Assembly (NCBI GenBank): GCA_017524405.1
Contig: JAFWSJ010000014.1
Location: forward strand, 129,623 to 193,622
DNA from: Candidatus Saccharimonadota bacterium
Lineage (GTDB): Bacteria > Patescibacteriota > Saccharimonadia > Saccharimonadales > Saccharimonadaceae
Direction of reading: 5' to 3'
Length of the DNA: 64,000 bases
Shown one piece after another: positions 15,293 through 23,306 of the stretch; position 1 is the stretch's first letter; each line of letters opens with the position of its first letter. The notes under the pieces were generated by a model that was given only the letters and a program-made list of their open reading frames with translations, was not told where the DNA came from and searched no databases. Made by a program: the position numbers and the translations under genes.

Positions 15293-16054
15293 TTAAATGC
15301 AAGTATAGCCGCCGTCAACCGGCAAAATAGCACCAGTCACATAGCGCGCTTCATCAGAGGCGAGGAAGACTGCAGCGGCATCAAGTTCGCCCGGTTTGCC
15401 GTAGCGTTGCATTGGGACGTGAGTCTTGGCAAATTCCTGGAAGCTCGGCGTATCGAGCACGGCTTTCGTGAGTTCGGTTTCGAAGTAGCCTGGGCAGATC
15501 GCGTTGCAGGTAATGCCTTCGGTCGCGAGCTCGGCCGCTACGGCGCGCGTGAAGTTCACGACGGCACCTTTCGAGGCATGATAAGCGACAGTATGGATTT
15601 CGGTGTTACCAACGAGGCCATACATACTTGCGATATTGATGATGCGGCCATATTTATTCTTCTGCATGATGCGAGCAAAGGCGCGGGTCATCTTAAAGAC
15701 ACTCGTCTCGTCGGTCGCGATTGTAAAATCCCATTCGTCGTCAGTCATATCTACGACGCCTTTGTCCTTCGAAGAACCGGCGCAGTTGAGCAAAATATCC
15801 ACGCGGCCAAATTCCTTTTCGGCGGCCTTTGCGGCATTATCAATATCTTCGGTCGAAGTCACGTCGCACTTCAATGGCAAAACCTTCACCTTATACTCTT
15901 TGCGTAGCTTCTCGGCAAATTCCTCGAGGCGCTCAACGCGACGAGCGAGAATTACGAGGTTAGCACCCTGACGCGCAAATGCGGTTGCCATCTGGACGCC
16001 GAGCCCGGAGCTCGCACCACTTACTACTGCAATTTTTCCAGTCAAATCAAACAT
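15293..16054 (-). CDS. short-chain dehydrogenase/reductase (SDR, FabG-like)
   Basis: Rossmann-fold NAD(P)H oxidoreductase, 253 residues (classical SDR size). Cofactor motif SGASSGLG at about 12-19, NCAGS (NAG variant) at about 88-92, catalytic Ser in NIASMYG, YHASKG (Tyr-x3-Lys) and the PGYFETE segment; the C-terminus AILPVDGGYT is typical. Start ATG 16054: GGAG lies 5 nt upstream, whereas the GTG two codons earlier overlaps that site. The substrate is unknown; it may be a 3-oxoacyl-ACP reductase or sugar/polyol dehydrogenase, and no fatty-acid synthesis genes are nearby. Confidence 0.88.
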   Translation of the reverse strand: MFDLTGKIAVVSGASSGLGVQMATAFARQGANLVILARRVERLEEFAEKLRKEYKVKVLPLKCDVTSTEDIDNAAKAAEKEFGRVDILLNCAGSSKDKGVVDMTDDEWDFTIATDETSVFKMTRAFARIMQKNKYGRIINIASMYGLVGNTEIHTVAYHASKGAVVNFTRAVAAELATEGITCNAICPGYFETELTKAVLDTPSFQEFAKTHVPMQRYGKPGELDAAAVFLASDEARYVTGAILPVDGGYTCI

Positions 16055-16082
16055 ATACACTCCTTTTTCTTACTCTATTATA

Positions 16083-16610
16083 TTACAATTTCTGATACAT
16101 TTTGATGTGTGCTGCGGCGTACTTTTTATCGCTAAATAGCGCCAGACCGCGGAACTCAAGCGGAGCCGGTTCTTCCGGATGCGAGAGCACAAAAATCCCG
16201 CCATGCTTGAGACTCTTCAGCAATTCTTCGATGTAGGTATACTGTGGATCGTCGTATGGAGGATCGGCAAAGATAATGTCATATTCACGTTGGACTTTGC
16301 GGATAACCTTGCCCTTGTCGCTAAGCTTGAACTTGTCGATGTTATCGTGGAGCGTTTTCATCGCTTTATGATTGTTCTCGAGAAAATCTACGGAATTTGC
16401 GCCGAGCGAAAGCGCTTCGAGGCCAATTGCGCCGCTGCCGGCAAATGCGTCGAGAATATCCTTGCCCGCAATCTCGCCGCGCAGACGATTGAAGATTGCC
16501 GAGCGTTCACGATCGCCCATCGGATGGGTTTTGCTCGTCTTTGGCGTATCAATAAGGCGACCGCCAAGCTTCCCCGAGACGATACGGATTTGATTATCTT
16601 TTCTTGGCAT
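16083..16610 (-). CDS. rsmD: 16S rRNA (guanine966-N2)-methyltransferase RsmD
   Basis: SAM-dependent m2G966 methyltransferase of the small subunit. 175 residues, family length. N-terminal RIVSGKLGGRLI, SAM motif ILDAFAGSGAIGLEALS (about 50-66), FLENNHKA, and the catalytic IIFADPPYDDP (about 110-120). Start ATG 16610 has GGAG 6 nt before it; it overlaps the upstream gene by 17 nt, so the two are cotranscribed with recG. Confidence 0.93.
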   Translation of the reverse strand: MPRKDNQIRIVSGKLGGRLIDTPKTSKTHPMGDRERSAIFNRLRGEIAGKDILDAFAGSGAIGLEALSLGANSVDFLENNHKAMKTLHDNIDKFKLSDKGKVIRKVQREYDIIFADPPYDDPQYTYIEELLKSLKHGGIFVLSHPEEPAPLEFRGLALFSDKKYAAAHIKMYQKL

Positions 16611-17436
16611 CTTGCTCTCCTTTCTTTGCAAGTTCGATGCTCGAAGCCCACCCGAGCGCAATAGCGCGAATGATTTCCGGGATCAAGATTTCGCGCGTCT
16701 CAACGGCGAGCTGCGTGTTCCACCCATTCTTGATGAAATGCTCGTACATTTTGAGCTTAGTGATTTGCTTGAGCTCGTCGTAGAACATCTTATCGATGTC
16801 GACGCCATGGAATTCTTCGCGATGACATTTTCTCGGCATCAGACGCTTCAGAGAGACTGGCGCAATGATATAGGCCACGCCGTATTCGAATGCAATATGC
16901 TTCGTCATAACGCCGCCAGCGCCCCAGTAAAGCCAGTTGTTGCGAGCGGCCTGAGCGAGATTTTCCCCGCGCATGATGCCCTTAATCTCGCGGCCAAAGA
17001 GCGTCTTGTAGTCCATATCAGTCATAAGCTCGTCGACGACTTTACGGAACGGATAATGGTGCGCAGGAGTCAGGCCATCGACAATCGCATGCGCCATCCA
17101 GGCCGCCTCAAATGCGGCGCGCTCTTTGTTCTGCGTCCTGATTGCCTCAGCAAGATTGTACTGGTGATTTTTGATTATCGTGAAAAGAACACCGTCATCA
17201 TGCTTTGGGTCGATGAAATAATCTGGGTCGTCGACGCCTGGCGACTTACGCTTTAGACCGTCTGGGCCACGCGAACCCTCAAAATAGAGAATTTCGTCAA
17301 TCGTCGGGAAATAGCCGATTTCGCGCCCAAGGTTTTTCGCCAATAGCTGACGAGCGGCTTTGTCCAATTTTTGATGGACGCCGATGAGCTTTCCAGAGTG
17401 TTTGGAATTTTCAATTAAATCTAGGGTCGCGTACAT
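16594..17436 (-). CDS. hypothetical, His-rich, zinc phospholipase C/P1-nuclease-like
   Basis: 280 residues, no signal peptide. The segment AAWMAHAIVDGLTPAHHYPF (about 111-130) has the H-x3-D-x5-HH spacing seen in the helical zinc phospholipase C/S1-P1 nuclease fold. Further His/Asp occur at GVHQKLDKAARQLL (about 19-32) and EFHGVDIDK. Known members are mostly secreted, while this one lacks an export signal. It starts 1 nt after the recG stop and overlaps rsmD, so it belongs to the hrcA-recG-rsmD run of genes. The fold assignment is tentative and the substrate unknown. Confidence 0.5.
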   Translation of the reverse strand: MYATLDLIENSKHSGKLIGVHQKLDKAARQLLAKNLGREIGYFPTIDEILYFEGSRGPDGLKRKSPGVDDPDYFIDPKHDDGVLFTIIKNHQYNLAEAIRTQNKERAAFEAAWMAHAIVDGLTPAHHYPFRKVVDELMTDMDYKTLFGREIKGIMRGENLAQAARNNWLYWGAGGVMTKHIAFEYGVAYIIAPVSLKRLMPRKCHREEFHGVDIDKMFYDELKQITKLKMYEHFIKNGWNTQLAVETREILIPEIIRAIALGWASSIELAKKGEQDAKKR

Positions 17437-17437
17437 A

Positions 17438-19435
17438 TTAGTTCAAAGTAGTTAAGCGTTGGTACTTCTTTACTGCCGCCGCTAACTCTTTATATTCTAG
17501 CACATCGCGCTTTTGTTTTAGCCATTCCTTGACGAGCTGGTCAGCCTTATGGACGAGCTTCGTGTCGGTAATCGAGGCGATGCGAAGATCGAGCGCGCCG
17601 TGTTGAAGCGAGCCGTAGATTTCGCCCGGACCACGAAGCTTTAGGTCGACTTCGGCCAGATAGAAGCCATCCGTCGAGCGTTCGATTTCGCGTAGTCTCC
17701 TCGTTGGGGCTTCATCGTTGCTATTGATGAGATAGCAGTAGCTCGCTGCATCGCCACGACCGACGCGGCCGCGGAGCTGATGGAGCTGGCTGAGGCCATA
17801 TTGATCGGCATCGGCAATTACCATCACGGTCGCATTCGGCACATTCACGCCAACCTCTACGACAGTCGTACTGACTAAAATATCTATCTCGCCTTTTGCG
17901 AAGAGCGTCATAATTTCATCCTTCTCTGCTGGCTTCATTTTGCCGTGAAGATAGGCGACGTTATAGTTTTTGAAACGGCGTGCAATTTTCTCGACTTCGG
18001 CCTTTACGGACTTCAGTTCGCTCGTGCCCTTATCGTCGATTTTCTTGCAAATATAGTAAACTTGGTGCTTCTTCGCGAGCTCCTCCTCGACTTTGCCCCA
18101 CATATTCGCAATAGAAACCGGCGCAACAATCTTCGTCGTAATCGGTTGACGGCCGGCCGGAAGCTCATCGAGAACCGAGACGGCAAGGTCGCCAAAAATC
18201 GTGAGCTGGAGTGAGCGCGGAATTGGCGTCGCAGTCATCGAAAGAAGATGCGGCATTGTGCGCGCTTTCGCGAGCAACTTTTGACGCTGAGCAACGCCAA
18301 AACGATGTTGCTCGTCGATAATAGCGAGGCCGAGATTCTTGAACTCCGTATCGTCCGTAATAAGTGCGTGCGTACCGATCACGAGGTCGACTTCCCCGTT
18401 TTTGATATGCTTCTTTAGTTCAGCTTTGTGCTTGGTGGAGCCAGTAAGTAGAGCGACGTTCAACTTGCCTTCGAATAATTTGCCGAGCGATTCGGCATGC
18501 TGAGTCGCGAGCACTTCGGTTGGCGCCATGAGCGCGGTCTGGAAGCCGGCGTTCTTCGCGGCGAAGGCGCTAAGCGCCGCCACCATGGTTTTACCCGAGC
18601 CGACGTCGCCCTGGAGGAGGCGATTCATTGGCGTTTCGCTATCCATATCCTGAATAATTTCCCAGGTCGCAAGACGCTGCGCATTTGTAAGTTTGAACGG
18701 TAGCTTTTCGACGAATTGCTTAAATTTCGCCATGTCTGTCTTGATTGGCGAGGTTTTCAGCTTCTGGTTCTCTTCGCGGTTCAACTTTGCGGCGAGCAGG
18801 AGTGAGAATAATTCCTCGACTGCGAGATATTCGCGGCCACTTTTTGCCTCCGCAATCGTCTCCGGAAAATGCACATTCAACAGCGCATCGGCGCGGCCAG
18901 GATAGGTCGGGATCATGTCTGGGATGAGCGCGATTTGGTTTTCAAGAGCGTGCATGAACTTCTTGAAATCCGGCGATTTGATACTACCGCGCGCTGGATA
19001 TATCGGCTGAATCTTGTCAGCAGTTGGCGCGTCATACTCGTCGGCCTGAACGGCGGATGGGCCCTGAATCTGATAGTGGCCGTATTTTAGCTCCATTGTG
19101 CCAGTAAAATAATACTCTTTGTTCTCGTCGAATTGCTTCGAGCGGTAAGGCTGATTAAACCAGATGGCTTTAATAGCGCCGGACTTATCGCGAAGAGTCG
19201 CCTCGGTTAAAGTGATGCGACGAATACGGCGAGTTGAGATTTCTTCGACACGCGCTTTTACGGTGACCTTGCCCGGTTTTAGTTCAGCAATATTCTGTGC
19301 CTGCTGAAAATTCTCGTAATCGCGTGGCAGATGGTAGACAAGATCACGAAGCATGAAAATGCCGGCCTTATTCAGGATATCGGCAGTTTTCGGACCAATG
19401 CCCTTCACCTCCTCAATAGGCGCAGCTAAATCCAT
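17438..19435 (-). CDS. recG: ATP-dependent DNA helicase RecG
   Basis: Reverses stalled replication forks and branch-migrates recombination intermediates. 665 residues, typical. N-terminal helix-hairpin ([19 protein letters not shown]) and OB wedge domain; Walker [12 protein letters not shown] (about 268-278), motif II DEQHRFG, motif [11 protein letters not shown], motif [18 protein letters not shown] lies 6 nt before the ATG, so besides read-through from trmD it probably has its own leaderless start. Confidence 0.97.
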   Translation of the reverse strand: MDLAAPIEEVKGIGPKTADILNKAGIFMLRDLVYHLPRDYENFQQAQNIAELKPGKVTVKARVEEISTRRIRRITLTEATLRDKSGAIKAIWFNQPYRSKQFDENKEYYFTGTMELKYGHYQIQGPSAVQADEYDAPTADKIQPIYPARGSIKSPDFKKFMHALENQIALIPDMIPTYPGRADALLNVHFPETIAEAKSGREYLAVEELFSLLLAAKLNREENQKLKTSPIKTDMAKFKQFVEKLPFKLTNAQRLATWEIIQDMDSETPMNRLLQGDVGSGKTMVAALSAFAAKNAGFQTALMAPTEVLATQHAESLGKLFEGKLNVALLTGSTKHKAELKKHIKNGEVDLVIGTHALITDDTEFKNLGLAIIDEQHRFGVAQRQKLLAKARTMPHLLSMTATPIPRSLQLTIFGDLAVSVLDELPAGRQPITTKIVAPVSIANMWGKVEEELAKKHQVYYICKKIDDKGTSELKSVKAEVEKIARRFKNYNVAYLHGKMKPAEKDEIMTLFAKGEIDILVSTTVVEVGVNVPNATVMVIADADQYGLSQLHQLRGRVGRGDAASYCYLINSNDEAPTRRLREIERSTDGFYLAEVDLKLRGPGEIYGSLQHGALDLRIASITDTKLVHKADQLVKEWLKQKRDVLEYKELAAAVKKYQRLTTLN

Positions 19436-19441
19436 GCCCTT

Positions 19442-19447
19442 ATTATA
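19442..19447 (-). promoter_or_regulatory. -10 element of recG (leaderless type)
   Basis: TATAAT 6 nt before the recG ATG, within the trmD-recG gap. Confidence 0.5.
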
Positions 19448-20107
19448 CTATTTTTCAGAGGCAGATTTCGGGGCGTTCTCTGCACGCCATTTGGCGATCT
19501 CGGCGTGGTTGCCGTTAAGAAGAACTTCTGGAACTTTCATGCCGCGAAATTCGGCCGGGCGAGTATACTGCGGATATTCGTAATTATCGCCATCAGAAAA
19601 GCTTTCAATCTCAGCACTAGTTTCGCCGCCAAGCACACCTGGGATGAGGCGGACAATTGAATCGATTACGGTCATGGCCGGGAGTTCTCCACCAGTAAGA
19701 ATAAACTTGCCAATCGAAACCTGGTAGTCAACGAGGGCTAGAACGCGCTCGTCGTAACCTTCATAATGTGGACAGATAAAGATATAGTTGTCGCCGGAAT
19801 TTGCGAGTTCGACTGCGCGAGCCTGGTCCCAAATCTTACCCTTCGGAGTCATAAGAACGACCTTCGCGTCCGGATTGCGCGTCTTCGCATCCTCAACCGC
19901 AGCAAAAAGTGGCTCAGGCTTCAATAGCATTCCGTCACCGCCGCCATATGGCGTGTCGTCGACTTGATGGCGCGGGCCGAGACCGAATTGGCGCAGGTCG
20001 ATTAGCTCGAATTCGACGAGCTTCTTGTCTTGGGCCTTCCAAAGCATCGACTGGTTAAAAACCTTGTCGAACATGTCTGGGAATAATGTAATTACAGAGA
20101 TTTTCAT
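19448..20107 (-). CDS. trmD: tRNA (guanine37-N1)-methyltransferase TrmD
   Basis: SPOUT-fold enzyme that makes m1G37 to prevent +1 frameshifting; works as a dimer. 219 residues, slightly short. N-terminal ISVITLFPDMFD, substrate loop DDTPYGGGDGMLLKPEP (about 52-68), knot motifs ICPHYEGYDERV and GEYILTGGELP-type IGKFILTGGELPAM, and GVLGGETSAEIESFSDG. Overlaps grpE by 4 nt (ATGA). Confidence 0.96.
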   Translation of the reverse strand: MKISVITLFPDMFDKVFNQSMLWKAQDKKLVEFELIDLRQFGLGPRHQVDDTPYGGGDGMLLKPEPLFAAVEDAKTRNPDAKVVLMTPKGKIWDQARAVELANSGDNYIFICPHYEGYDERVLALVDYQVSIGKFILTGGELPAMTVIDSIVRLIPGVLGGETSAEIESFSDGDNYEYPQYTRPAEFRGMKVPEVLLNGNHAEIAKWRAENAPKSASEK

Positions 20108-20520
20108 TGGCGAGTAACTTTTACCATGGCCGGGCGGATTAGCTCGCCGTCGTAGCGATAACCGGCACGAAGCGTCTCGGCGATAACTTCTTTTTCGCCT
20201 TCACCTTCGACCATCACGGCCTCATGGAGATCAGGATTAAATGGAGTGCCAGCAGCGGTTTCGACGCGTTCGAGACCAAGCTCCTTGAGAGTTTTCTCGA
20301 GGCTCTTTGCGAGCGGCTGGAGGTTTTCGTTTGCAGCAATTGCGCGATCAATATCGTCAATGAGCGGGAGGAGTTTCATTACTGTTGTATTTTTCACAAC
20401 ATTACCATACTGAAGCTTCTGCTGCTCAACTTGGCGGCGATAGTTCTCAAAATCTGCGCGAGTGCGCTGGAGATCATTCGTGAGTTCTTCGACCTTCGCG
20501 TCTACTTTTTTATTCGTCAT
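20104..20520 (-). CDS. grpE: GrpE nucleotide exchange factor
   Basis: DnaK co-chaperone that releases ADP. 138 residues, short because the disordered N-terminal tail of E. coli GrpE is missing. An N-terminal coiled coil ([20 protein letters not shown]) is followed by the beta domain with [10 protein letters not shown] and the end [11 protein letters not shown]. It overlaps hrcA by 11 nt and trmD by 4 nt. dnaK and dnaJ, often next to grpE, are not in this window. Confidence 0.93.
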   Translation of the reverse strand: MTNKKVDAKVEELTNDLQRTRADFENYRRQVEQQKLQYGNVVKNTTVMKLLPLIDDIDRAIAANENLQPLAKSLEKTLKELGLERVETAAGTPFNPDLHEAVMVEGEGEKEVIAETLRAGYRYDGELIRPAMVKVTRQ

Positions 20521-21247
20521 ATAATACCTCCTCTAACATTAAACCAGCGTGGCGGACGAGCGACATCACGCGCTTGTAAGACTGACGGGTTGGGCCAAGC
20601 ACGCCAATATAACTACTATCCGAATACGGTGAATGGAAACGCGAAATAATGAGAGAAACATTTGAGGCCTTGCCAATTGGGTTCTCCGAACCAATATAGA
20701 CATTGATCGCCTCGTTTGGCTGGACTTCCTGGAGCCATGGCTTGATATTGTCGAGCAATTTGCCGACGGCCTGAACTTGAGCATTCTGGATAAATTCCGG
20801 CTGCGCAAAGAGACCACCAAAACCAGAGATATAGAGCTGATCGCCGATGGTCGCGAGACCGAGGTTGCCGGTGAGCTCTACGAGGCTATCGACAGCAGTG
20901 CGGATTGCATAATCTGCACGGGTCTGAGCCTGAATGCGCGTAGCGAGCGCACGCGTAGTGCGATCACCTTGGGCATGCTCCTCGAGGGCCTCTTTCTTTG
21001 GTTCGTTTTCGAGGTTTTCCTGCAAAGAATTCACATAGAGGCGATAGCCAGCGTCGGTCGGAATACGACCCGCAGAAGTATGCGGCTGCATAATGTAGCC
21101 CATCTGCTCGAGGCGGACCATTTCGGCGCGAATCGTCGCCGAGGAGCAATCAAAAAGCTTCGCGAGCGTTACGGAACCAACGGGGGTTGCAAGCTCTGCA
21201 TATTCTTCAATAATGGCATATAAAATCTTTTTTTGACGCTCTGTCAT
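20510..21247 (-). CDS. hrcA: heat-inducible transcription repressor HrcA
   Basis: Represses class I heat-shock operons by binding CIRCE. 245 residues, about 90 shorter than B. subtilis HrcA. N-terminal winged helix ([24 protein letters not shown], then [18 protein letters not shown] and [18 protein letters not shown]), and the C-terminal GAF-like end with [24 protein letters not shown] element overlaps its promoter, so autorepression is expected. TATAAT lies 8 nt before the ATG without a Shine-Dalgarno. Confidence 0.95.
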   Translation of the reverse strand: MTERQKKILYAIIEEYAELATPVGSVTLAKLFDCSSATIRAEMVRLEQMGYIMQPHTSAGRIPTDAGYRLYVNSLQENLENEPKKEALEEHAQGDRTTRALATRIQAQTRADYAIRTAVDSLVELTGNLGLATIGDQLYISGFGGLFAQPEFIQNAQVQAVGKLLDNIKPWLQEVQPNEAINVYIGSENPIGKASNVSLIISRFHSPYSDSSYIGVLGPTRQSYKRVMSLVRHAGLMLEEVLYDE

Positions 21248-21255
21248 ATGCTTAT

Positions 21256-21285
21256 ATTATACACCAAATTAGCACTCTAAGGCAA
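21256..21285 (-). promoter_or_regulatory. promoter of hrcA-grpE-trmD
   Basis: TTGCCT, 18-nt spacer, TATAAT on the minus strand. The spacer and -35 box overlap the CIRCE inverted repeat, and the -10 is 8 nt from the ATG. Confidence 0.75.
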
Positions 21286-21296
21286 GCGAGTGCTAA
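21269..21296. promoter_or_regulatory. CIRCE operator (HrcA binding site)
   Basis: TTAGCACTC, 10-nt spacer, GAGTGCTAA: both arms match the CIRCE consensus exactly, but the spacer is 10 instead of the usual 9 nt. It lies between hrcA and the stop codon of the upstream gene and covers the hrcA promoter. Confidence 0.93.
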
Positions 21297-22379
21297 TTAG
21301 AAATCAATCTTGAAGTAGCTCGAATCGCTATTTAGCGTCTGAACGCGCGTGTTCGAATTAATGCGGCTCACCTCGCGGCCAACTTCGCTATACGAATCCA
21401 GCTTGCCTTCTAGGTTGTAGACCTGGAGCGTTCCGCGTGGCGAAATCGTGACGAGGTTTTTATCCTTCAAATAGAGGCTCGAGCCATCTTCAAAGGCGCC
21501 AAGCTTCTGAGTCTTCGACAGATAGACATGGTACATGCCGCCAGTCTCTTTGCCGATAAAGTAGCCGTCACGGACGAATACGCGGCCGGTCGCACGAAGA
21601 ATCTCTTCGCCGGACGACAAATCGATGAGGCGATAGCTGCCGTTGGCATTTGCGACGATGTATTCGTTTATTACCCAGGTCATATCTTTATAAACCGCGT
21701 TATTTATATCGTAGTAGAACGTGTCGTAATTGAACTCGGTAATCTGACGGTTCTTCGATACGTTATAAAGCGCCGACTGGCTAGATTCTGGATCGAGCAC
21801 GACAAAGGTATCTTTGCCCCAAACAAACGGAGCGATAGCATGATAAGCCTGCTCCGGGATAGTCGTAAGCGTTGCCTTTTTCTTGGTACTGTCATAAAGG
21901 TAGATCTTCTTTTCTCCCTTCAGGAGCGTAAGCGTACTCGAGACTTTCGCGAGCGTGCTGCAAGTATCTGGCGTGCATTTTTCCTTCGCGACATCATCGC
22001 CGCCCTGCTGAGTCGTTTCGTCAGTAGTGGAAACCGGCTGAGTCATCGCGACGATTGCGTTTATAGCTAGCCAGATTAGCGCCACAAAGATAGCAGCGAA
22101 GAAAATGCCAATAATAACATAGATGACCGTGCGCTTAACTTTTGCTGCGTCTTCGGCAAGCTTTTGCTGGCGGAGAGCTTCGGCATTATACGCATTGATC
22201 GCAGCGAGTTTTTCGTCTGCCTCTTCACGCGAAGATTTGACCATGCTTTGCGTCTGGATATTCTGGACAGAAGCAGCGCTAATCTTAACAAAAGGATTGT
22301 TTTCTAGCACTTTATCGAAGAGGGGTTTCTTTTTCTCTTCTTCTTGCCCATCCAAAGGATTCACGTTATCGGTGTCCAT
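21297..22379 (-). CDS. single-span membrane protein with beta-rich outer domain
   Basis: 360 residues, not recognised. Acidic/charged cytoplasmic N-terminus with a helical Ala/Glu-rich stretch (about 45-80), one transmembrane helix (TVIYVIIGIFFAAIFVALIW, about 84-103), then an outer domain of short repeated beta strands suggestive of a propeller or sandwich (DLSSGEEILRATGRVF, DLSSG/GMYHVYLS, YLKDKNLVTISPRG). Two Cys (CTPDTC) follow the linker and may form a disulfide. TATTAT lies 6 nt before the ATG. The gene precedes hrcA but is separated from it by the CIRCE/promoter. Confidence 0.6.
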   Translation of the reverse strand: MDTDNVNPLDGQEEEKKKPLFDKVLENNPFVKISAASVQNIQTQSMVKSSREEADEKLAAINAYNAEALRQQKLAEDAAKVKRTVIYVIIGIFFAAIFVALIWLAINAIVAMTQPVSTTDETTQQGGDDVAKEKCTPDTCSTLAKVSSTLTLLKGEKKIYLYDSTKKKATLTTIPEQAYHAIAPFVWGKDTFVVLDPESSQSALYNVSKNRQITEFNYDTFYYDINNAVYKDMTWVINEYIVANANGSYRLIDLSSGEEILRATGRVFVRDGYFIGKETGGMYHVYLSKTQKLGAFEDGSSLYLKDKNLVTISPRGTLQVYNLEGKLDSYSEVGREVSRINSNTRVQTLNSDSSYFKIDF

Positions 22380-22385
22380 GCTACA

Positions 22386-22391
22386 ATAATA
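22386..22391 (-). promoter_or_regulatory. -10 element of the 21297 gene (leaderless type)
   Basis: TATTAT 6 nt before the ATG at 22379; divergent from the kinase gene at 22435. Confidence 0.45.
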
Positions 22392-22434
22392 GCATGAATG
22401 GCGCGAAAGCGCTTAAGTTTTAGACGGAGAAACT

Positions 22435-23055
22435 ATGGAACAACAAATCGCAATTATCAAACAATGGCTCGGCACCGGCAGCGTAAACGTCTTCGGCCTT
22501 CCTTTTTCCGGAAAAGACACGGTCGGCATTCGCCTCGCCGAATTGCTTGGTGCAAAATTTTTGAGTTCCGGTTTGATTCTCCGCGCCGCTGAGAAAGAAG
22601 ATTCAAATCTTGCGAAGGAATTATCTGCCGGCAATCTCGCGCCGACCCAAACTTTCCGCAATGTGATTTTGCCATATTTTGGACGCGAAGAGCTCGCTAA
22701 TGCCCCACTCGTTCTTAGCAGCGTTGGCCGCTGGGAAGGTGAAGAATTCCCAGTTATGGAGGCTGCAAAAAGCGCAAATCACGAAATCAAGGCCGTGGTA
22801 CTCCTAAATATTTCCGAAGAAGACGCACAAAACCGCTGGGACGTCGCAAAAACACTCGGCGATCGTGGCGACCGCAGCGATGACCGCGAAAAAACCGTAC
22901 TCGAAAACCGTATCAAGGAATTCCGCGAAAAGACCATGCCAGTCATCGAGACTTATCGCAAAATGGGCATTCTACTCCCAGTCCAAGCAACTGGCACGCG
23001 CGAAGAAGTATTCGCGAATGTCATTGAAGCGCTCGCCAAACTTGCACAAGCTTAG
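22435..23055 (+). CDS. adenylate-kinase-like nucleoside monophosphate kinase
   Basis: 206 residues. P-loop VFGLPFSGKDT at about 19-29 (G-x4-GK-D/T), NMP-binding GAKFLSSGLILR, and the family C-terminal signature RSDDREKTVLENRIKEF... (about 145-162) as in adenylate kinases (R-x-DD-x-x-x-x-x-x-R). The P-loop has Asp-Thr rather than Gly-Thr after Lys. The LID region is short and lacks zinc Cys. It may be adenylate kinase itself or a paralogue. GGAG lies 5 nt upstream, preceded by a small GCGC-GAAA-GCGC hairpin. Downstream are two structured repeats. Confidence 0.75.
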   Translation: MEQQIAIIKQWLGTGSVNVFGLPFSGKDTVGIRLAELLGAKFLSSGLILRAAEKEDSNLAKELSAGNLAPTQTFRNVILPYFGREELANAPLVLSSVGRWEGEEFPVMEAAKSANHEIKAVVLLNISEEDAQNRWDVAKTLGDRGDRSDDREKTVLENRIKEFREKTMPVIETYRKMGILLPVQATGTREEVFANVIEALAKLAQA

Positions 23056-23063
23056 CAACGCTC

Positions 23064-23178
23064 AGCGTCTGCAATAGACTTATCGGACACGACGTTCTGC
23101 CGGCCCGTCGTTACGGGCGGCAGCCGTCTCGTACTCGCCCGCAGGCTCCGTAAGGTCCTCAAGTCAATTGCAGACGCT
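23064..23178 (+). repeat. branched inverted-repeat element, copy A
   Basis: Outer arms 23064-23088 and 23155-23178 pair over about 24 positions with a few mismatches. Inside is a perfect-looking hairpin (23097-23123) with stem CCCGT/ACGGG, a CGTT loop and a two-base GG bulge on the 5' side, then a conserved tail (CTCGTACTCG ... GGCTCCGTAAGG). The same plan is found in copies B and C. No T-tract follows, so it is not a standard terminator. It begins 8 nt after the kinase stop codon. Confidence 0.8.
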
Positions 23179-23182
23179 AACA

Positions 23183-23306
23183 TAGCTAGTTCGCGCAAGG
23201 CTTACGAGAGACTCACGGAAGCTGCTGCTGAGTGCGAGATGTCGCTCGCCCGTGAAGACGGGCCGAGCGAACATCGTGCTCTCGTAAGGCTTATGCGAAC
23301 TAGCTA
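23183..23306 (-). repeat. branched inverted-repeat element, copy B (inverted, includes the lepA stop codon)
   Basis: Outer arms 23183-23210 and 23279-23306 pair with only three or four mismatches. Read on the minus strand the inner hairpin (23269-23243) has stem CTCGGCCCGT / ACGGGCGAG with a CTTC loop, matching copies A and C by compensated base changes, followed by a CTCGCACTC...GAGTCTCTCG tail. The outer arm contains the lepA stop codon (23304-23306). Tail to tail with copy A, 4 nt apart. Confidence 0.8.

Noticed and set aside
23056-23303. The two hairpin elements as ordinary transcription terminators
   Set aside because: The stems are large but lack a T-tract on either strand; the branched inner structure and copy C elsewhere point to a repeat family.
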